Shown: in pieces, positions 5,628-7,535 of the stretch
How positions within the stretch are numbered: position 1 is the first letter of the stretch
Layout of the letters: every line of letters begins with the position of its first letter
Assembly: GCA_043813445.1 (NCBI GenBank)
Contig: JBDRLD010000082.1
Coordinates: 1 to 7,535 of the forward strand
Reading direction: 5' to 3'
DNA length: 7,535 bases
Source of the DNA: JBDRLD01 sp043813445
GTDB taxonomy: Bacteria > Patescibacteriota > Patescibacteriia > JACPHY01
The notes under the pieces: generated by a model
Seen by the model: only the letters and a program-made list of their open reading frames with translations
Told to the model about the DNA's origin: nothing
The model's database searches: none
Translations under genes and position numbers: made by a program

Positions 5628-6475
5628 CGACGGCTCTCGATCAGCTACCCATTGATGTCGCGGTCGTGACCGTGAACTATAAGATGCGCGAGCAGGTGCT
5701 CACGATGCTCCGATCGCTCTACCGCGATACGGTCGGTGGTTCGTTGCGTGTACAACCGGTTGTCGTGGATAACGCATCTGACGACGGCATTGTCGACGCG
5801 ATCGCACGTGAGTTTCATGGATATGATCCGGAGCCGATCGTGATCGCGTCTCCGGAAAATATCGGCTTTGGATGTGGGAGCAACATTGCATTCCGCGCGG
5901 TTGCCGCGCGATACTACCTCACCGCGAATCCGGATCTCGTCTTTCTTGATGAGCAGCGTGGAACAATCGCGCAACTCCATACATTCCTTGAGGCGCATTT
6001 GGAAATTGGTATTTTGGCGCCAAAGCTCCGGCTTACCAACGGACAAATACAACGTTCATGCATGCGCTTCCCTGCATTCCTCGACCATCCGGCCTATCGT
6101 CTCGACTGGCATCGACGGTATCGATGGGCACAGAAGCGCGTGGATCGACTCCACATGGAGAACGTCGATCATGCCGAGACGCGTCCGATCGATTGGGCGG
6201 TCGGTGCGGCGCTGTTCGTCCGCGGGTCGTATCTTCACGAGGCGGGTGGGTTTGACGAACGGTATTTTATGTACTTCGAGGATTGTGATTTTTGCCGAAC
6301 ATTCTGGTCGCGCGGCTGGCCGGTGTACTATAAGGGAGACGTTGTGGTCGATCACGGGCACGAGCGCTCGTCCGCACGCATCCCGGGCGTCCGCTCGCTT
6401 TTTGTCAATCCACTCACACGAACGCACCTGAAATCTCTCGTCCAGTATTCATGGAAATGGAGGGGGAAGCGATGA
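5624..6475 (+). CDS. GT2 family glycosyltransferase, rhamnosyltransferase-like (third of three)
   Basis: 283 residues. The motifs are in GT2 order: DVAVVTVNYK (11-20), VVVDNASDDG (46-55, Asp49), NIGFGCGSNIAF (79-90), the metal site TANPD (100-104), WAVGAALFVRGSYL (191-204), and FDERYFMYFEDCDFCR (210-225), where Glu219-Asp220 and Asp222 match the catalytic-base region. Length and the YFMYFEDCDFC block resemble the first GT2 gene more than the second, but identity is low by eye, so these are old paralogs that probably make different linkages. No membrane helix is evident. ATG 5624 is chosen for its ATGA overlap with the previous stop and an upstream AAGG at 8 nt; a GTG at 5615 would add three residues. 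Its TGA in turn overlaps the possible ATG 6472 of the next gene. Confidence 0.93.
   Translation: MTTALDQLPIDVAVVTVNYKMREQVLTMLRSLYRDTVGGSLRVQPVVVDNASDDGIVDAIAREFHGYDPEPIVIASPENIGFGCGSNIAFRAVAARYYLTANPDLVFLDEQRGTIAQLHTFLEAHLEIGILAPKLRLTNGQIQRSCMRFPAFLDHPAYRLDWHRRYRWAQKRVDRLHMENVDHAETRPIDWAVGAALFVRGSYLHEAGGFDERYFMYFEDCDFCRTFWSRGWPVYYKGDVVVDHGHERSSARIPGVRSLFVNPLTRTHLKSLVQYSWKWRGKR
6459..6463 (+). promoter_or_regulatory. Shine-Dalgarno site bearing on the thymidylyltransferase start
   Basis: GGAGG lies 8 nt before ATG 6472, a near-ideal spacing, and supports that codon as the start in spite of the slightly long N-terminus it gives. The alternative ATG 6490 has only a G-run (6478-6482) 7 nt upstream. 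Confidence 0.55.
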
Positions 6476-7535
6476 TTGGGGGTATATTTATGCGCACAGC
6501 ACTGATCACAGCGGGAGGGCGGGCGACGCGCCTGCGACCCATCACACACACCATCAATAAACATCTCATCCCGCTTGCGGGAAAGCCGATGATTGAGCAT
6601 GTCATCGAGAAAGTTGTCGCTGCGGGCATTGACGATATTATCATCAATGTGAACCCGGGGGAGCAAGAGCTTCAGCGGGTGCTTGGTGATGGCTCACGAT
6701 GGAATGTACGCGTCCGGTATGTCGAGCAGGAGGGCGGTCCGCTCGGCCTCGCGCACATCGTGCGGAATGCACAGCCACACATTGGCGACGTGCCGTTCCT
6801 TTTTATCCTCGGTGATAACCTTATCCTCGGTGATCTCCGGCCACTCGTCGAGCGGTTCCGAAAGGAGCAACTTGATATGGGGCTTGTGTTTGCGCGGGTG
6901 GATGATCCGCGTCAATTCGGTGTTGGCGAATTTGTTGACGGAAAGCTCGTACGCATTCATGAGAAGCCAAGCGATCCGCCGTCAAATCTCGCCCAGACCG
7001 GTATCTACTGCTACAGTCCACGCATTTTCGATGCGGTACGTCGTATCGAACCAAGCGCGCGTGGCGAGTACGAGATTTCCGACGCAAATTCACTGCTCAT
7101 CGCTGATGGTGCACGGTTCCACTGGGAGGAAATGACCGGATACTGGAAGGACACCGGAAAGCCCGAGGATCTCCTCGAGGGGAACCAGCTCTTACTGTCG
7201 GTTTCGGAGTTTACGCGTGAGATCGACAGCGCTTCCATTGATCCCGCAGCGACGATCCAGGGACGCGTGCAGATTGGCGAGGGGACGCGCATTGAGGGGT
7301 GTACGCTCATCCGTGGTCCGGTTTCCATCGGTCGCAACTGTACAATCCGCGGAAGTTACATCGGTCCGTATACCTCTATCGGAAACGGTGTGGAAGTGAT
7401 GGGAACAGAGGTCGAGCACTCGATCGTGTTCGATGAGGCACGAATTGTGAGCGGGAAGCGAATCGTTGATAGTATCGTTGGCTTCCGAGCATCAGTTGTA
7501 CCGACAGGTGGTGTGCGGCCAACCGGCCATCGACT
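6472..7535 (+). CDS. rfbA: Glucose-1-phosphate thymidylyltransferase, long type with beta-helix tail (3' cut)
   Basis: Makes dTDP-glucose from dTTP and glucose-1-phosphate, the entry step for the sugar nucleotides of this locus (RmlA/RfbA). The frame stays open to the window end. Numbering from ATG 6490: signature AGGRATRLRP (8-17) with Lys24 and KPM (32-34), EQEGGPLGLAH (79-89), metal site LGDN (107-110), EKP (158-160), TGIYCY (170-175), EYEISD (193-198) and WKDTGKPEDLLEGN (219-232) with the second metal Asp221. After about residue 245, hexapeptide-like repeats (for example IGEGTRI, IGRNCTI, IGPYTSI) form a left-handed beta-helix, typical of the long RmlA type of about 355 residues. The last residues read are GGVRPTGHR, so only about a dozen residues should be missing. 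ATG 6472 has ATGA coupling and a strong Shine-Dalgarno; ATG 6490 gives the more usual N-terminus MRTALITAGG. Uridylyl- or guanylyltransferase activity is possible, but RfbB nearby favours dTDP-glucose. Confidence 0.93.
   Translation, partial: MIGGIFMRTALITAGGRATRLRPITHTINKHLIPLAGKPMIEHVIEKVVAAGIDDIIINVNPGEQELQRVLGDGSRWNVRVRYVEQEGGPLGLAHIVRNAQPHIGDVPFLFILGDNLILGDLRPLVERFRKEQLDMGLVFARVDDPRQFGVGEFVDGKLVRIHEKPSDPPSNLAQTGIYCYSPRIFDAVRRIEPSARGEYEISDANSLLIADGARFHWEEMTGYWKDTGKPEDLLEGNQLLLSVSEFTREIDSASIDPAATIQGRVQIGEGTRIEGCTLIRGPVSIGRNCTIRGSYIGPYTSIGNGVEVMGTEVEHSIVFDEARIVSGKRIVDSIVGFRASVVPTGGVRPTGHR
6803..6834 (+). repeat. 14-nt direct repeat, period 18, in the thymidylyltransferase metal site
   Basis: TTATCCTCGGTGAT occurs at 6803-6816 and again at 6821-6834, with AACC between. 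It encodes two ILGD units around the metal-binding GDN. The copies are identical at DNA level, including third positions, which suggests a short slippage duplication or local conversion, although family conservation of a second Gly-Asp may also contribute. Confidence 0.7.

Noticed and set aside
6683..7135. 150-aa + strand open frame inside the thymidylyltransferase
   Set aside because: The other frame carries every nucleotidyltransferase motif in order; this one is Ser/Arg-rich and has no domain.
1..7535. CRISPR arrays, tRNA/rRNA genes, insertion sequences, attachment sites
   Set aside because: No regularly spaced repeats, cloverleaf-like sequence, transposase or integrase motifs, or terminal inverted repeats were found by eye on either strand.

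Overview
The window is one stretch of a cell-surface polysaccharide / deoxysugar-glycan locus. All supported genes lie on the + strand and are packed with very short gaps or overlaps. Base composition looks moderately GC-rich by eye. Stops are TAA, TAG and mostly TGA, so TGA is a stop and not glycine, which argues against genetic code 25 (Absconditabacteria/Gracilibacteria). Compact genes, four ATGA stop/start overlaps, mostly weak Shine-Dalgarno sites and the style of the glycan genes would fit a Patescibacteria/CPR bacterium. That is an inference from gene style, not a marker-gene result.

Layout. (1) 2-2016: the C-terminal part of a multi-pass GT-C/family-39-like membrane glycosyltransferase, cut by the left edge; then a 191-aa membrane-anchored protein with a predicted extracytoplasmic beta-rich domain; then a 128-aa protein with four hydrophobic segments. 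The last two belong to no family I can name. (2) 2054-3654: a textbook dTDP-glucose 4,6-dehydratase (rfbB/rmlB), overlapping by 4 nt a divergent RmlC-like cupin that keeps the catalytic His but seems to lack the usual catalytic Tyr. (3) 3655-3773: the only real intergenic gap. It holds a GC-rich hairpin (terminator candidate), an overlapping -35/-10 promoter candidate, and a C5TA/TAG5 hairpin abutting a strong Shine-Dalgarno site. (4) 3774-7535: three consecutive but clearly diverged GT2 (WbbL/rhamnosyltransferase-like) glycosyltransferases, then a long-type glucose-1-phosphate thymidylyltransferase with a left-handed beta-helix tail, cut by the right edge probably about a dozen residues before its end.

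How it fits together. The thymidylyltransferase would make dTDP-glucose, RfbB would convert it to dTDP-4-keto-6-deoxyglucose, and the RmlC-like protein would act on that keto sugar. A 4-ketoreductase (RmlD) or another finishing enzyme is not in the window, so L-rhamnose is likely but not proven. The three GT2 enzymes would add sugars on the cytoplasmic face. The GT-C enzyme would use a lipid-linked donor on the outer face, with the two small membrane proteins possibly helping.

No RNA gene, CRISPR array, insertion sequence or integrase is visible, and no stretch over 300 bases lacks a gene. The locus type is familiar. The least explained items are the two small membrane proteins, the altered RmlC-like active site and the control region at 3655-3773.
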